NCBI GenBank assembly: GCA_013399305.1
Contig: VXAI01000020.1
Location: 5,004,684 to 5,068,683, forward strand
Reading direction: 5' to 3'
Length of the DNA: 64,000 nucleotides
Origin: Rostratula benghalensis
Lineage: Eukaryota > Chordata > Aves > Charadriiformes > Rostratulidae
Part shown: positions 1-14,502 of the stretch, piece by piece
Position numbering within the stretch: position 1 is the stretch's first letter
Layout of the letters: the number at the start of each line of letters is the position of its first letter
The notes under the pieces: model-generated
Databases searched by the model: none
What the model was told of the DNA's origin: nothing
Seen by the model: the letters and a program-made list of their open reading frames with translations, nothing else
Position numbers and translations under genes: made by a program

Positions 1-3000
1 ATAATTTGTAGACCATTACAATGGTTCTCATTGATGCTGTTTAAAATACAGCAAGGGTTAAGTTGTTTTTAATTATTATGTGTATGGCTTGGTTTTCAAT
101 GAAGAAACATAAAACTATCCTTTAAAATTTCTATTAACCTTCCACTTTTATATGCTTTTGATTTTCACTCATAGTATTATTACTGTCATGGCACCCAACC
201 TCTAGCTACGCATATTCCTCAGACGGGACAGTATATGACTTCCCCATGAGACAATAAAATCAGTGGGGTGGTTATTTGGGTAATACTGCAGCACTTTCCA
301 CAGGACAGCATGTGAGTTGACATGCTAAGCCTACCCAGGAGCTTGGAGTAAGATTCAAAAGTCTATTTTGTAACATGGGAGTTCCACAAACCAGTGTAGC
401 ACACTGTTGGAAGCAACTGAGTCAACTAATTAAAGACAATTTTATAGCCAGACTAGTTGTTATTCTTACTCCGCACACACATGAAATAGCCTAAAGGGAG
501 CAACAGCTCTCTGACTTTTAAAAATATCCTCTTTTGTCATATATCTTCAAATCTAACTCTTGTGTGTACATGGATACGCTGTAACAAAGCTCTTCAGACA
601 ATATTCAGACACCAATATTGATTAACAGCATTTTTTGAAAGTAAAGAGATGGAAAATGCTCTGAAGGTATTAGTGCAGCAAGACTGAAAAGAATGACTAG
701 AAGATAACCTACATAGATGAATAGTAAAGGATAAAAGACACTCAGTGGATTTTACCTAATACCATGATGATAAACAGTCTCCTGTATCTACCTTTGTTTT
801 TCCCTATTTCTTAATTGAGCTCTCAGCTGTACATTATTATATTTCTATAACAATCCCTTCTGAAATATGCCATTTTTTAGATTATTTCATTAGCAATATT
901 CTCAATATCTGATGAAAAAAACTATCATGACTAGCTGTTAAAACTGGTCATGGATTTTCTGGTATATCATTCAGTAGATAAAAAATGCTTTTCTGTAAAA
1001 ATCAAAGTGCTCACAGGAACATGCTGATCTGTTTTGAAATGAAAGAAACATTTAAGCTAAGGTAAAAACATTGTGATCAATCATTTGTAGACTAAACATT
1101 ATTTTAAATAATAAATTATTCCAAACTTATTTTAATATCTATAAAATTTAAACTGTTTTTTAAAAAATATATATTTCCCCTCTTTTAAACTTTCTGCACT
1201 GTGATAAGGAGACAATATTGTAATTCCTTTAAAGGAATTTCCAAATGCCCTTCTTTATATCTGAGAATTTCTCATTCAGTTTTAGATGAAGCATTGCTGA
1301 ACTTGGTGCAATGCTAAAAAATATCATTTTATAACCATCTTCTTTTCAAGTATCATGCAACAGTCAAATAAGTTCATAAAAAATCTAGAAACATTATTGG
1401 ATGATAGGGAGTTTTTAGCGGAAGACTAATGTTAATTAACAGAATTAGGAAGTTATGATATCTCTACTGTTTCAAGATAAAAAGTCAAAGTATCAGTATA
1501 TCTGTTAATGCATTGGGCAAGAGCATTTAATGTGTTTATCAAAAGTATAAGCCTGTATATATAGATGTCTGAATTTAAAGATTTATATATCTGCACTTCA
1601 GAACTATATGACCATGTGTCCAATAAAAGATACTAATGAAGATGAATTTTCACACTTCAAGAGAGCTTTTGGTCATTCAAAATCTCTTGCTCAATCTTCA
1701 AAAACCAGAGTAATCGCTTTTACAGTTACTTTAATTGAAAGTACAATAATCACATTAGCAGCAGAAAATAAGAGCAGGCAGGCTTGTTTTGAGGTTAAGA
1801 AAACAAGGCACAGCATAATCATTCTGAACGTGATCCAACACTCATTATGAATTGTTATGTCAAATAATTCTTATCTGTGTGTTTAATACAGCACATATCA
1901 GCACTGAACCAAATGGCAATATGATAGTTTGGGGACTGTACTGTCTCTGTAGAACAGAAGGTAATGAGATGCTATGAGAGTAGTTACAAATAGCACAGTG
2001 GCAAAATGTGCCTGTTACACATGTAAATTTTGCCACATTTAGTAGCATGTCAGTAAAGCAAAAGTCACACTTTTTATTTAACTGTGACATTTGTTATGTG
2101 TCATAGTCTTAAGACCTGAACACAGAATCTAGGTCTGCAGAAACTGTGGTTCAGCTCCCCAGCCAAACCATACATTGTGTAGTACCCACTGGTAGTAGAC
2201 CATCTACCCATTTCCCTTGGGTAGTAAACTGAAGACCCTGCTGAAACATTTTCATTTTCCATAAGCTACTAAAGGAATATTTGGCTTTGCCATTGTTATT
2301 ACCTCCAGTATAATCTTTCCTGACTGGTCAGAAAAAGAGAGGAAATTAATTTGGGTGTGTGAAGGCAGAGAAACAGGCCTTTCTGATGTAATATGAACAC
2401 TTAGGACATGCTCTATTTTTTATTGCTTAATTTTTTAAAACATTTTCAAATGGATCAGTGGGGTTTGGGAATTTATAGATGCAAATAATTTTTTTTATCT
2501 GTGTTTTCCATAGAAATAATGAAGAATGACATAGAAATGACTAGGTAATAAAAAGATAAATATTCATAAAGTGACATTGCATGCCTGCATTACAACTGTA
2601 GGCCTAGAAAGAGAGATGTCATCACAGAGACCAGCAATGGGTTCCAGTACAAACTAAAAAAGACTCTCCAGCATGCAGCATGAGATTTCTACTTACATTT
2701 AGCCACCAAAAGCTTGGCAGAATCTCAGTACCCCAACATTAATAACAAAATACTGTTAAGAGCTCTGTACTTTATGCAATACCCATAACTCAGTATGTAA
2801 AAAAGATGGGAGGAAAGATGAGAAGATGAAACCGGACACATTAGGAAAAACAAATCTTATTGTCCAAGAGAAGGAAATAAGAAAGGCATTTCACCAAACT
2901 ATCCTTACAGTGATTTTTGAAGTTAAGGTGATGATGAGCAAGTCAACATACTGGCAGGTATTTTTGACCTCAGAATTAATTTAACACAACAAAGGAGCCA

Positions 3001-4198
3001 AATATTGTATTTTGAAATGACCAGTAAACCTGTAAAAAGTAAGAATGTGGCAATCTCTATTTTAAAAATAATACATATTTTTGTGGCAATTTCCCTTGCT
3101 TTCATATCCTGATCAGTACAGACTTTGTGAAAACAAAAGCATTAGTTAATAAATCAGAAATAGGAAGTAAAAGTGAATACTGAAAAGAATGTAATTGAGT
3201 AGTTTACCTATACGACTTAAACTAAGTGCAAAACATATGTGATGGGCGTAAAAGTAAAAAATGCAAGATAAAAAGTGAATATTTTAATTATTTTTAGCAC
3301 AGCTACAACTGCAAGCATCTTAATCTAGGAATGTTTCCCTGATGGAGAAACATTTTGTCATCATTTTCATGTAAAAGCAAAGAATTATATATTAAAAATC
3401 AGGATATTATCAATTTTCTTAGGAAAAAAAGTTTGAGTATGAAAATAATACAGAAAATAACTTAGATAATTGTACTGACATCTGATTTCTCTGAAGAACT
3501 TGTGGTTATAACCCCTTTGTATTTTATACTTCTATTTCAGATAGCTCTGAATTCTCAGTTACATTTGCACAGGCACTGGCTCCTATATTCCTGGTATCCA
3601 CCACAGCATCTAAAATCCAGATGACTGTCTCGTTAAGGAGTAGCTAACAGTTCAGAAACAGTTTTATCCAAAAGACCAAACTTTGGCTGCTTCACTATCA
3701 AGAAGATTCCATGCATTGAACTTGTACTTAATGATTGAAAAGGAGTGGAAATTTATTGATGATCTTAGTCAAAACTATCTGAGATGAGATATATTTGTTA
3801 CTGAGCACTTGGTGAAAAGAAGAAAAAGATTGTCAAGTTAACAGAAGTGATATCTTGCCTTTTCTTTCCCAGAGGTACCCACAAATCAAAACAAAAGGAA
3901 GAGAAAGTATATCACAGCACTAAGAATTAATGAAAAATTAAAAGTGCCAAAGCAAATGAACAATTATATAACATTACCAGAATTAATTCTTTTTTCACAG
4001 AAATAAAGAAGTCAGCTATAGATAAACAGCACTACATTTAATTGGAAATATGGAAATTCTTGTATATGGACAAGAAGATATTACTCATTTCAAACATTTG
4101 ACAAAATTAGTATCCTGTTTAGCCTTAAAAATAGCCAGAAATAACCAATTAATTGTTTACATTCTCAAATAATCAAACCCAGCTTTGGTAATACTCAC
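1..4198 (-). other. CCDC178 intron 17 (partial)
   Basis: AT-rich sequence after the exon 17 donor. I searched the minus strand for a follow-on exon with acceptor, donor and coiled-coil frame and found none I would defend. No repeat was recognised. Confidence 0.6.
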
Positions 4199-4358
4199 TT
4201 CTGAATCTTTCAGGTATTTCTTTCTAATCTGTAGTAATTCTCCATATGTTTTTTCTTCCTTCTTTAACCTTTTCTCATTTTTTGCAAGCTCATCTTGGAG
4301 ATGATTACATAACACCTGAACACTTTGCTCCTGAAACTTCACATCACTTAAATATTTC
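4199..4358 (-). CDS. CCDC178: CCDC178 exon 17 (residues 647-700), last exon seen
   Basis: The acceptor is tttttctttcaaag and the donor TCAGAA|gtgagt, so the gene continues to the left. It encodes KFQEQSVQVLCNHLQDELAK and then a charged helix ending LLQIRKKYLKDSE. This aligns with human ...FKREHAQTVFDHYMQ... and ...LLAVRQKTLQDTQ. It ends in phase 0. About 130 further residues are expected in exons beyond the window. Confidence 0.9.
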
Positions 4359-7021
4359 CTTTGAAAGAAAAAAAAATAATCAATTAAGTAATCAAGATAT
4401 TTCTCTATACTGTATTTTAGCCTTTGCTTAAAGGTTTAATGTTTAATTTTATAATAGATAAAATGGTGTCTTCTCACAAATAATGATACCTTTTAAAAAA
4501 ACACAAAGAGCTGTATGGTGGAGCTTATCATGAATGGTCAGACCACTTAAAGACACTCTACCTATCAATCCATATCCAACAAGCCTATTGAGACATACAA
4601 CTCTCACATTTTTAAAAAACAGTTTGCATTTTTAAAATAGCTTTTCTAGAGAATGGACTGGTTCACTCCCAGATGTAAAGTATCTGCTCAAATAGTGATA
4701 TTCTGAGACACAGAATGAGACCACAACTAGAGTCATATTGGGTGACTTTACTATTTATTGGGATGGAAGTGGGAGCTTCACACCATTTGTAGCATTTCAT
4801 TTCTGTGGCTGTTCATAGCTAGCATGGTTTCTTTAACCTGCACATATGAAATATGTAATGGTAAGCAATTTTCAGAGGTTTTCACGGGGTACTAAGATTC
4901 TGATCTCTAAGGGTCTGTATTTCTGTTACTTTTAGACAGAAGCATAAGAAAAGAAGAAAGAAAAAAGTATTTCTTACTGATTTTCTGCAAGATAACCTAA
5001 ACTACAAGCTCATAAGTAATGTAACAGTTGGCTGAGTAATGACTGTATCGCAATGTGCACACAAAAAAAAAATAAAAATCAAAAGACAAGCTTAAGGCTA
5101 CTCTTCCTAATTTTAAGGCTTTGTTGTGTAAATCAGTGTTATTTTAACAATAAAATAAATAATTTTTAATTTTAAAACAGTCTGAGAAAGGAAAAAAATC
5201 TGTCATCTAAAGATTATGTTAATATGCTGTTACCTTCTTACTGCTTAGTTGATCCTTGACAGAACACATGTATTTAGGAGTTTGGGAATTTAGTTCTAAA
5301 TTCTGGAGGTCACAAGACCCCTCTCACAGTCTCTTCCAAGAACAAAAATCCCCTTTGTACAAAATTAAAGCATCTAAGACCTCCTCTGAACTAGCATCTA
5401 CAAAAGCCTCTCTAAAGAGAGAGCCTAGAGTTCCTTTTCACTGAAACACCCTTTCAGCACTTTTACAAAGATCAGCTCAAATAGACAAGGACATTTGATA
5501 TTGAATTATATGCATAACACAAAATATAACAGGAAGTGGCTAGAGCAGACTTTTTAAAGATAGACTGATAAAATGCCATACGGATGTGAGATTATTGGAA
5601 TCATTAATAGAAGGAGGTATATTAGACTGACCAACATTTTTTTTCCTGAATGTTGTCACCATTAATCTTCACTAACGAGAAGCAGTTAGCAATGAAAAAA
5701 ACCACCAACAACCACAAACTCTTGTCCTTTGCCCCTCCAGCACAGAGTGGCTGAATGCTCTGACAACCAGAAGGCATGCAACCATCAGCAAGTCACAAGA
5801 TAGAGAAATTGCCAGGTGCTCTACTGTCTGTGTTTAGAGAATGGCAAAAAGGAATAACAGCCATTGAGAAGAATTTGGAAGTCAGTGCAGGGGTTTTGGA
5901 CTTTATATTTCCTTCTATTAGATTGTATCTCTAAAAGAAGGTTCTGAAGAAAACTACAAAGTTTTCATAACTATTTATTTTAGGTTTGAAGTTGGAGAAT
6001 TTGCAAGAAAATTCCTCTTTGAAAGAGAGATGGACTTAGCTATGTAGAAACAATTAATTGCTGGAATGAACTTTCAGTGCCACTTTGTGTTTCCTGTCTG
6101 AGTCTGAATATGATATGTCACTGACATGAAACTATGGACTTCTGGCTAAAGAGCTGTGGGAAATGAGATTTTCAGTCACGGAAAGATGCCTTCCATTCTT
6201 GATGTTCAGTAAGTTCCACATTCATTGGGTCCCTCTGAATCATTCTGTTTGAATTAAGAGTTGGAAAAAACCATACCAGTTCCATACATTCAGCTAAAAA
6301 ATGTACATACTTTTTTTTTTTTTCCTCAGCCAAGGATTTAATGTAACAATTTCTCAAAGATCTTTCAACAGTGATAGTACATATAAGTAAAAGAGATCAC
6401 AGAAAGGGAGCTGTAGTACAACGATGCAAGAATCACTTTTTCACTATTTAGTCATGCTGTACAATTCAACAATTCAAGCTGCCTTCTCTTTGACATTGCA
6501 CAGCAGGTTCACCTTTATCCTTGAAGAGTAAGCTTGCTGTGCAATCAACATATACAGCCCTCCAAGGCTTGTGTGGCCTAGAAGGCAGCCTGCATTGTCA
6601 GTTGGGTAGAGCCCTTTGAGACCATTTTCAGGATTCATCAGTCACAGTAAGTGTAGGTCCACACTTCTTAAACCAGAGAAAACACTGACTGCATGGAATT
6701 CTCCATTAATTAAGGATGCAACTGACCATGAATATTATCAGATTTCTGAAAGTAATTCTGATGCCTGAAATGCAATCAGGTAGGCAGGCTATTAATCATG
6801 AATAACTTCTATAGATCCATTAAAATTACAAGCAGTGATCAATCAAAAATATTCCCAAATTATCAATGAAAAGTGCATTAAATTATCCAGAATTAATATT
6901 GTAAAATAATAAAACAATCTTTAGCAACAGTAATAAAGTAGAATTACTAATTTACTTTAGTAAAATTAATAAACCACCTTTTAAAATTAATATAATAGGT
7001 AAGTCTTATGTTAGGTCTTAC
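4359..7021 (-). other. CCDC178 intron 16
   Basis: AT-rich intron of 2.7 kb. It contains short A/T runs (for example the T run near 6311-6323). No gene, CR1 or LTR was recognised. Confidence 0.7.
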
Positions 7022-7144
7022 CGCAAATCAACTAAAGATTTTTCTGTATTTTCTATCTCTATTTGCTTCATGTTCCATAACCCATTGAATTCTTTAATTT
7101 CATTTTTTAGATTTTCCATTGTGTGAGAGTTTTCAGCAATTTCA
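7022..7144 (-). CDS. CCDC178: CCDC178 exon 16 (residues 606-647)
   Basis: The acceptor is tatttgtttccag (strong) and the donor TTGCG|gtaaga. It encodes 40 full codons (for example ENLKNEIKEFNGLWNMKQIE). It must be entered in phase 2, because phase 0 gives an immediate TGA. Phase out is 2. Confidence 0.9.
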
Positions 7145-10100
7145 CTGGAAACAAATACAATTTTTTCCTGTGAATTAAAAAAACCAACACCATAGCATGT
7201 AAATTAGGCAGATCTAGATTTCCAAGTACTGTATTTTCGTTACATAATTATGGGCAACAATTCATGGGACTGTATAACCAAAAAAAGATAACTTCTTTCA
7301 GAGGGGGCAGTTGGAAGAATTGCATTTCTTTAAGAACACAGTTTTGCATATACAGTTATAGTTCCCCAATTTATTTCACAATTCTTCTACTATATATACA
7401 CAAAATTTATTATGACACCTGTACTTTTGCATTTGCCTATGTTGTATATGAATGTTTGCACATTTGTAGACTTCCATCTTCATAAAATACCTATCCTCTT
7501 TTTTTTTTGCTCTCATACATGGGAGTTTTGCAAATAAGCACTGGCTTGCACAACAAAAACTTTATTCATTATAGAGAAAAGTAACAATTGTTACATATGA
7601 TCTAAGTCTGGACCTATTTATTTCAGTGGACAATATGTCTCACTCATTATGTCTGAAAACAGCCATTTTTCACTTAGTTGCCTAAACAGGGAGTTGCTCT
7701 ATTTAGGTATCAAGTTTTTCATAATATAGTTGTCCTACACTCCAGACAATGGAGGGTTAATGCACCTAGAATGACTCCTGAACTCCTGCCTTTTTCCCTT
7801 GGCTATAAGTACACAACTCCAAGAGATGGTGACATTAACCTGCTGAAAACCTGTAAATTGAAATTTTCTAATTTCTAATACTAAACTTCCTATTCTACAG
7901 AGAAGAGATTAAATTGAAATGTCTTCTTCATGCCAAAAGTGACTGACAGTCAAAAGACCCCAAAAATATAAAGATTCGTGACAGAAGCAAACTACTTTCA
8001 AGAGCAACAGTATCAGCTTCCCCACAATGAGCAGGGCAAACATAAAGCACTGTAGCAGTTCAATAGTAATAAACAGGTGGGAGTCTTCTATTTGGGTGAT
8101 ATTTCTAAAGTGGTCTTGCTGCATTAGATTTTGTAACCCACACTAATGGGCTGTAAGCAGCTATGTAAATGGGTTAGATTAAGAGGATGGAAAATACCTT
8201 TTGATTATCCTTATATATACACATACAATTTAAGTGCACACATGTATAAATACCAAATTTTGAGACCGTTCAATTCAGTAGGTAAATAATGAATCACAGT
8301 ATTTAAATAAAGATTAGTATTTTAATTTTTTTTTTTTTTAATTTCAGATACTGCCCCATTTTTCTGAAACAGTAGGCTGATGCATAGTGTAATGCTCTTT
8401 TTCCTTAGGAAAGAAGTGCTTCTTAGAGGTATACTTAAAAGGTAGCTGTAAAAAAAATGAGGAATCAAGGCTTTTGTAACAGATGTTAGCATAGAAATGA
8501 AGGTGTGGAAGGTACCACAGGAACTTGACAACTTGACCTTTTTAAGGCCTCTGAATTTTGTAAAACTGTAATATGTATAGGATTAGATAGAAATTTCAGG
8601 TTTCTTGCAGGAACATAGAATCATTAGAAAGAAAATGAAGATATGGTAATTAATGCAAATCCCTATGCAACTGAACCGCCCATACAGGGTCTCCAACCTC
8701 TGAGGAAAAATCGTATTAGTTTTAGGCTCAGTATCAGGAGAACTTGGGGAAATGTAACAGCCTGTGACATACACTCTGTCTGTATATGATCTGTCCTGGC
8801 CTTAAGCTTTACAAAGAATGAAATCTGAGCTCATTAATATATCAGAGCAAGATATAAATATGTACACAAAGAATTCATTACATGTTTTATGAATGGACTA
8901 TGAAGGACTGGGTGAACTGTTTGCTCAGTTGGAAGTTGGAGACTCTGTATTTCTCTTGTACTAAGAATACTATGGAATCACAGCCATTTCTTCCATAACA
9001 CCATTTAAGCTACACACTGGGCAAGCATTAAACAAGCCAATGTATTAATCATGGGAGAGCACTAAAATCTCTGAATATAATGTTAAATAACTTTTCCTTA
9101 GAAGTAATATAACATGGTTAACAGAATCATATAATGTGACCCTGCACAGCTAGAAATATGAGTTATTATTAAAAATAAAACAGACCTTTTTATAAAGCCC
9201 ACCTTTAACAGAACTTCACATGATCAAGGAACTCTATATTAGGCTCTAAGAACACAACTCTTAAGGTATCGAAGTACTGGTATGAGTTCAGAGCTCTATA
9301 GATCTTTGTACATTGTTTTACTCCATGTACCCAGAACACTCCTCCTCCAGAACAGCAACTCAAATATTGCTCCAATATCTAATAAATACAGTTCTTTACA
9401 ATTATTAGGAAAGGCAGCATTAAAAAAAAAAAAAAAAAAAGTATAGAAAATAAATGCACTGAAAAACATTGTAGAATTACTTCTCTTTATGCTGACTTTT
9501 CCACATATTCTGAAATCTATTGGTAAACCTGCAGTTTGGTAGAGCACAATTTTTAATGGAAGGGATGTGTAAACTCTATCTTCCCTAGCAAATTTAGAAA
9601 TCTGTGTGAATCAATTAATTTTCCAACTCTTAGTCTAAGATTCTGTTATATATAGGAAGCCTCAGAGATTTTCAATATAAATCACCAGATTCATGAAAGC
9701 TTTTCTTTTTTTTCTTTTTTTTTTCTTTTTTTTTAAATCTATATGACTCGTCATTGATGCTGTAATACCTAACCTAAGTTTATGCATTATGCAAGAGAGA
9801 ATAATAAAAAAGAACACAATCTTAGAAAGAAAATGCTTATTTCTTCTAATGCTTATAACCATGTTTGTATAAAGCATATAATATGAAATTTAATAATTCC
9901 CTTTGGTGGGTCACACAGTTTAGTAACTGATACAGTAGACATAAGCCATCATTTACAAAAAGATGCCATCTGCTGAGCAAACATGCAATCAGCAGGCACT
10001 TTCTATTATACTAGAATCTTTTTTGTCCTTTATTGATTTTTTCCACTGCATTTCTAAAGCCCCTCAAGCAATTTGAGCCAGCATAGCAAATGAAGAAAGC

Positions 10101-10280
10101 AAAGGACTTCTCAGTGACCCCAATATCAATTTTGCTTTGTACTTTACACTGTCTCAAGGCTATGGACCTCATAGGTTAGTTCAAGCAAAAGACAGAAAAT
10201 AGTACATACACTGTATGTATGTATATAATTCCAATGCAACTGTGTAGAAATGACAGCCTAACCTTTGAGATTAAATATAC
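7145..10280 (-). other. CCDC178 intron 15
   Basis: AT-rich intron of 3.1 kb. It holds poly-A/T runs (8328-8340, 9421-9440, 9704-9734) and nothing else I recognise. Confidence 0.7.
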
Positions 10281-10423
10281 CTGAAAAAAGCCATAAGAGC
10301 ATTATTCACCTGTATATCATTTAATTGTTGCTGCATAATACTTCTTTTTTGTTCCAGTTTTTGTTCAGCTTGCTTCTGCTGTTTATCTAGCTCTTGTACT
10401 CTCTGACGCAAATAGGAGAGCTT
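10281..10423 (-). CDS. CCDC178: CCDC178 exon 15 (residues 559-606)
   Basis: The acceptor is ataaactctccag and the donor TTTCAG|gtatat (GT at 10279-10280). It encodes a glutamine-rich coiled coil (QELDKQQKQAEQKLEQKRSI) and then VNNALMAFF. The distal donor is required because exon 16 begins with TGA if entered in phase 0. An internal, weaker donor, CAG|gtgaat, lies at 10308-10309 (see findings). Confidence 0.85.
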
Positions 10424-13400
10424 CTGGAGAGTTTATACATAAAAAGACATGTTAGCATTCAAAAGTTATTGCCCTACACTCTACCGAAATCACAAAGTAT
10501 ATCAGTCATTAAATACTTTAGCAGTTACCATTCTTTAGTTTTTTTTTTTTTTTTTCCTCCATACCCATTTTTCCATCATGTAGGTTTGTGTACTCTACAC
10601 ATTAATTAAAAAGTTTTACTTCATTTAGTGTTTATCATTTTACAGCAAAATATCACTGCTTATTCTGCTCCCGGTGCTTCTTTACTTCCTTTCTCCCAAG
10701 GAAGTTACAAAGAAAGTTCTGGAATCAAAATATACATTTGGAATAGCCTCCATGCAATTTGTATAAAGGGCAAAATAAATGTTACTTATCATTGCAAACT
10801 CATGAAAAATAGAGCTAAGGCCAGCTAACAAGAGGTGGAGGAGGAAAGGAAGTAAAATTTCTCATTTTTACATTTTTCATTAGTCCACTCTACTAAGAGT
10901 CAGCATCTCAGGAGAAAAAGGTGTTCTTGTCTATTGTATTAGTTTCATTCGCATCATTAATGTGAGCACCAAATATTAAACAACAGAAATTATTAGCATT
11001 ACATGTAATAAGGAAAATTTTATATTACTGAATATGCTCATATAAATTGTATAATAGTCATATTATTCAAAGTTTTAAATTCCATTTATACTATATCACA
11101 AATAATATTAAAATAGGTGTTAATATTTTCATTCTGAAACAAGAATTTAAAACTTTGATCAATGAGAAAGTTCTTCCTTCAAATTACCAGCATCTTTTGC
11201 ATACGTTTCACATACATATCTGCTTGTCCAACTCTGTTTCCAAGCTTTTAAACCAGAAGCAAATCCACAGCTATAGAGCATGATGTATAACTTACACCAC
11301 ACCTCTCCAGGTTCCCAGGAAACTAATGATGTGATCTTTGTCACATTGTTTCTACTTAGTTTTAGTTGGGGAAGGGCTAACAACATTAGTCACTGACATT
11401 ATTGCCTTGTTTTGAAAATACTATTAGCTATTAGAGGAATCGGGTTTTTTTTTCTTTTTAATTTTTCAATTTGACTTATTAAATCCGCATTACAAATAAA
11501 CTATCATATCTATCATATCTATCATTATCAGAACTCAAACTATTCAACATCCTCCCCTCCATCTCTCCTCCAAAAATGGTGAAACATTGTTCCACGCAGA
11601 CTATGTCAAGAACCCTTCAAAGAGAATAACGCTAAAAACCCAAGAAAGACAATCCCCCATGACAAGCTATTTACTAGTAGTCAGATAACAGAACTATGAG
11701 CCTACAGATGGGTTCTGCAACAGAAGAAAAACCTCTTGCTGAGGCAACACAAATTCTTCTAGCCAGGCTTTGAGCAAAAATAAAAAATCCAGTATCTAAA
11801 CAGAGTCAAAGGATGTTGAGCTGACTGTGAGAAAGTTCTGTAACAAGTATATGGCTTATTGAAAATTTCTTAACTTAACTCTGGACATAAATAATTGATA
11901 ACTAGTTTTGTTTCCTATTGATTTGGAAACAAAAAAGACAAAATTTTGCTTTTTCTTTTCTGGCAGTGAAGTCCAATGAAAATGCCCTTCTCTTTCATAC
12001 ACTTAAGAAATAATTACTTCTTTCACAGTAATTACTGTATTTTCAGTTCTGATCTCCAAGACACTAATTTCATTTAGCAAAAACAAGATGGGAAACTTCA
12101 AATACCTTCCCTAGATTGTAAAACTGCTTGTTACGGTGAACAATGCATGCCCGCTTACTCATACATTTAGAAGGACTTGTCTGCAAGGATTTGCACATAT
12201 TTCATGATGGAGTACAGAACAAAGACTTTGAGTACTATGCAAAGCTTAATTTAAGCATAATGATAGAAGGACAGATTCCAATTTTAGTATTGCTGATTTG
12301 TACATTTACCACTGTGAAAGCCAAACTCTGTTTCGCTCATGATAGAAAACCGAAAACAACTGAATTTTTTCCTGTTTCCAGTTGTTTTCAGAGCCATTTC
12401 CCAAAAGATTAAAAGGAATAAGCCCCTGCGTAAGGAGAACACCTATAAAAAGAATAAAGCAAAGGTATGGAAATGCTCTTAATTAATAAATAAATAAATA
12501 TGTGGATAAATTATATTCCAAACAGTTGTGCAAGAGAAAGACTGAATGGTTTGAGGGTTTTGCTTTAGCGTCTACAGACGCTACATCTTGCACAAAACTA
12601 TGGCTGAAATCTCAAATATTTCCACATCATTACAGAACAGTAAGGTCTGCTTCTAGAGATGCTGGTTGTTGTGGTAGGGGGACATACAACTATCAGAATC
12701 ATTTAAGGAAATGATCGACTACCTAGCCGCTGTCTCATGTTTTTAGGACTACTAGTCAACTTCATGCATGTACTATCTCAGTATTTTTCAAAAGCGTCGA
12801 TCATTGTAATACCTTGTTTTCAAACAGTGATTTATTTAGATGACATTTTCCACTTTGCTCTAGGCTCTCTTTAACAACCATTGTATTATTTCACATAACC
12901 AAAGATTTCAAAGATCTAAATTATCACCAGCTCTAAAATAAAGTTTACTAATGAAAGAAATATTTCCCAGTTGTATAACTTTAGTTAGGATTCCAGTTAC
13001 TCGTTTGAGCAATTCTGGACAAAAGTTTATTTCTCTGAAAATTTTCCCAAAGTTTTAACTTGAGGGAAGGTTAACACCACTGGCATAACCTACAAAATAT
13101 GGAGAATAGGCTACTAGGTCATCACTGTACAACTGGAGGAAAACAGCTCTTTAGCCATACTTTCAAGATGATAAACAGGCCAACCAAAACATGTCATGCT
13201 ATGACAGTAGGAACGCTTTACTAGAAGCAAAAGAAATGCCTGGAAGAGAAAAGTGTACCTAATAAGGTCAATTCAAGTAGGTTGAGAACTGGTTTTAATG
13301 CAAAAATCTTATGCTTCTTTTTCTTACTATAGAAAAAAGACATTTCATGAGAGGAAGGACAAACATTTTACCAGCATCACCCATAAAGCAGGGAAGCCAA

Positions 13401-14340
13401 GAAGGTCACCAGCATGCCATGGCTGGGGGCTTATACAATAGTTGCTCTCTTACTTATAAATAAGTAAAGAAGTACAAAGGAAACAAACAAGTATTAAACA
13501 GTCTTCCCTTTTCTACAAAAATAGATCACAGAAGTTAAAAGAGACAGAAATATTTTTCTAATTATTACAGTTTGAGAAAACCCTTTACAATTTATTGCCA
13601 TTCAGATAATTATTTTATCACTCAATGACCCCTCCCCACCCAGGAAAGGCGAATCAGGGAATGCAATAAATAGATGCAACAGAATAAAACGAAATAATTA
13701 ACAATAATACTAAAGAACCAGTATTAATCCAAATACTGATATAAGATATACAAGAATTATACTGAGCCAATTCTATCAGCAGGAGGCTGTGCACTCCCAG
13801 CAGTGGACAGCAAATGTCAGACACTGCGACTGCAACAGCTTCAGGAAGAAAGGAAGCCCTCAGGGGTCTGGAACTGGGGTGGGGAGTTGTCTGGACAGCT
13901 GCCATCAAGGGAGAGCCCACTACACAACAATCTTTTCTCTTTTATATTGAATGTGATGTTCATGGTATGAAATAATCCTGTTGGCCAGCCCGGGTCAAAT
14001 GGCCAGGCCTTGCTCCTCCTTGTCCCTGCACCTGACAAGGCTCAAAAACACTGAGACCTTGAATATCACAGAGCCTGGCTGGCCATAAAGTAAATATTTT
14101 CAAGAATTCAGGCACTAGAATCTTCTAAAAGTGTGATTTCCCCCATCATTAGAAGAAAAATTAGTCCTGGACACTAATACAGTTAGCAAGAAAGGTCAAA
14201 TATAAGGCTGAAATTATATTATGTTTTTTATGTTGTATCACAGCACAACTACACAGCTGCAAAATCTTGTATTTCCTCTTATTTTTGTCTAATAATGACA
14301 TAAATATGCTCATGAGTGGCCCAGAATCTACTACTTTTAC
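10424..14340 (-). other. CCDC178 intron 14
   Basis: An intron of 3.9 kb. It is mostly AT-rich, with a T run at 10540-10556 and a more GC-rich block near 13780-14090 that may be an LTR relic (separate entry). Confidence 0.7.
13780..14090 (-). repeat. Possible degraded avian LTR fragment
   Basis: Markedly richer in G+C than the surrounding intron. The part from about 13958 (gatgttcatggtatg... then ggccagcccgggtcaaatgg) resembles the antisense of the central part of the common bird ERV LTRs, as I remember them. No ends, TG/CA termini or target duplication are visible. It could also be unrelated unique sequence. Confidence 0.3.
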
Positions 14341-14502
14341 CTCATGTTTTTCTTTAAATAGATCTTTATTTCTTTTGAATTTTGTTTCTAGATGAGGTAC
14401 TTGTCTCTCAATCTCTTCTATCCGCTTCGAATCTTCCTTTTTTTTCTTGAGTTTTTCTTTTTGCTTTTCTTGTAGCTCATCATGTATTGCTTTAATCCTG
14501 TC
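14341..14502 (-). CDS. CCDC178: CCDC178 exon 14 (residues 505-558)
   Basis: The acceptor is ttttaataaacag and the donor ATGAG|gtaaaa. It encodes 54 codons of extremely lysine/glutamate-rich helix, including a KEKLKKKKEDSKRIEEIERQ stretch. Phase is 0 in, 0 out, another frame-neutral exon. Confidence 0.9.

Noticed and set aside
1608..1850. 80-codon plus-strand open frame in intron 17
   Set aside because: No splice context, no recognisable domain, and composition typical of chance frames in AT-rich sequence.
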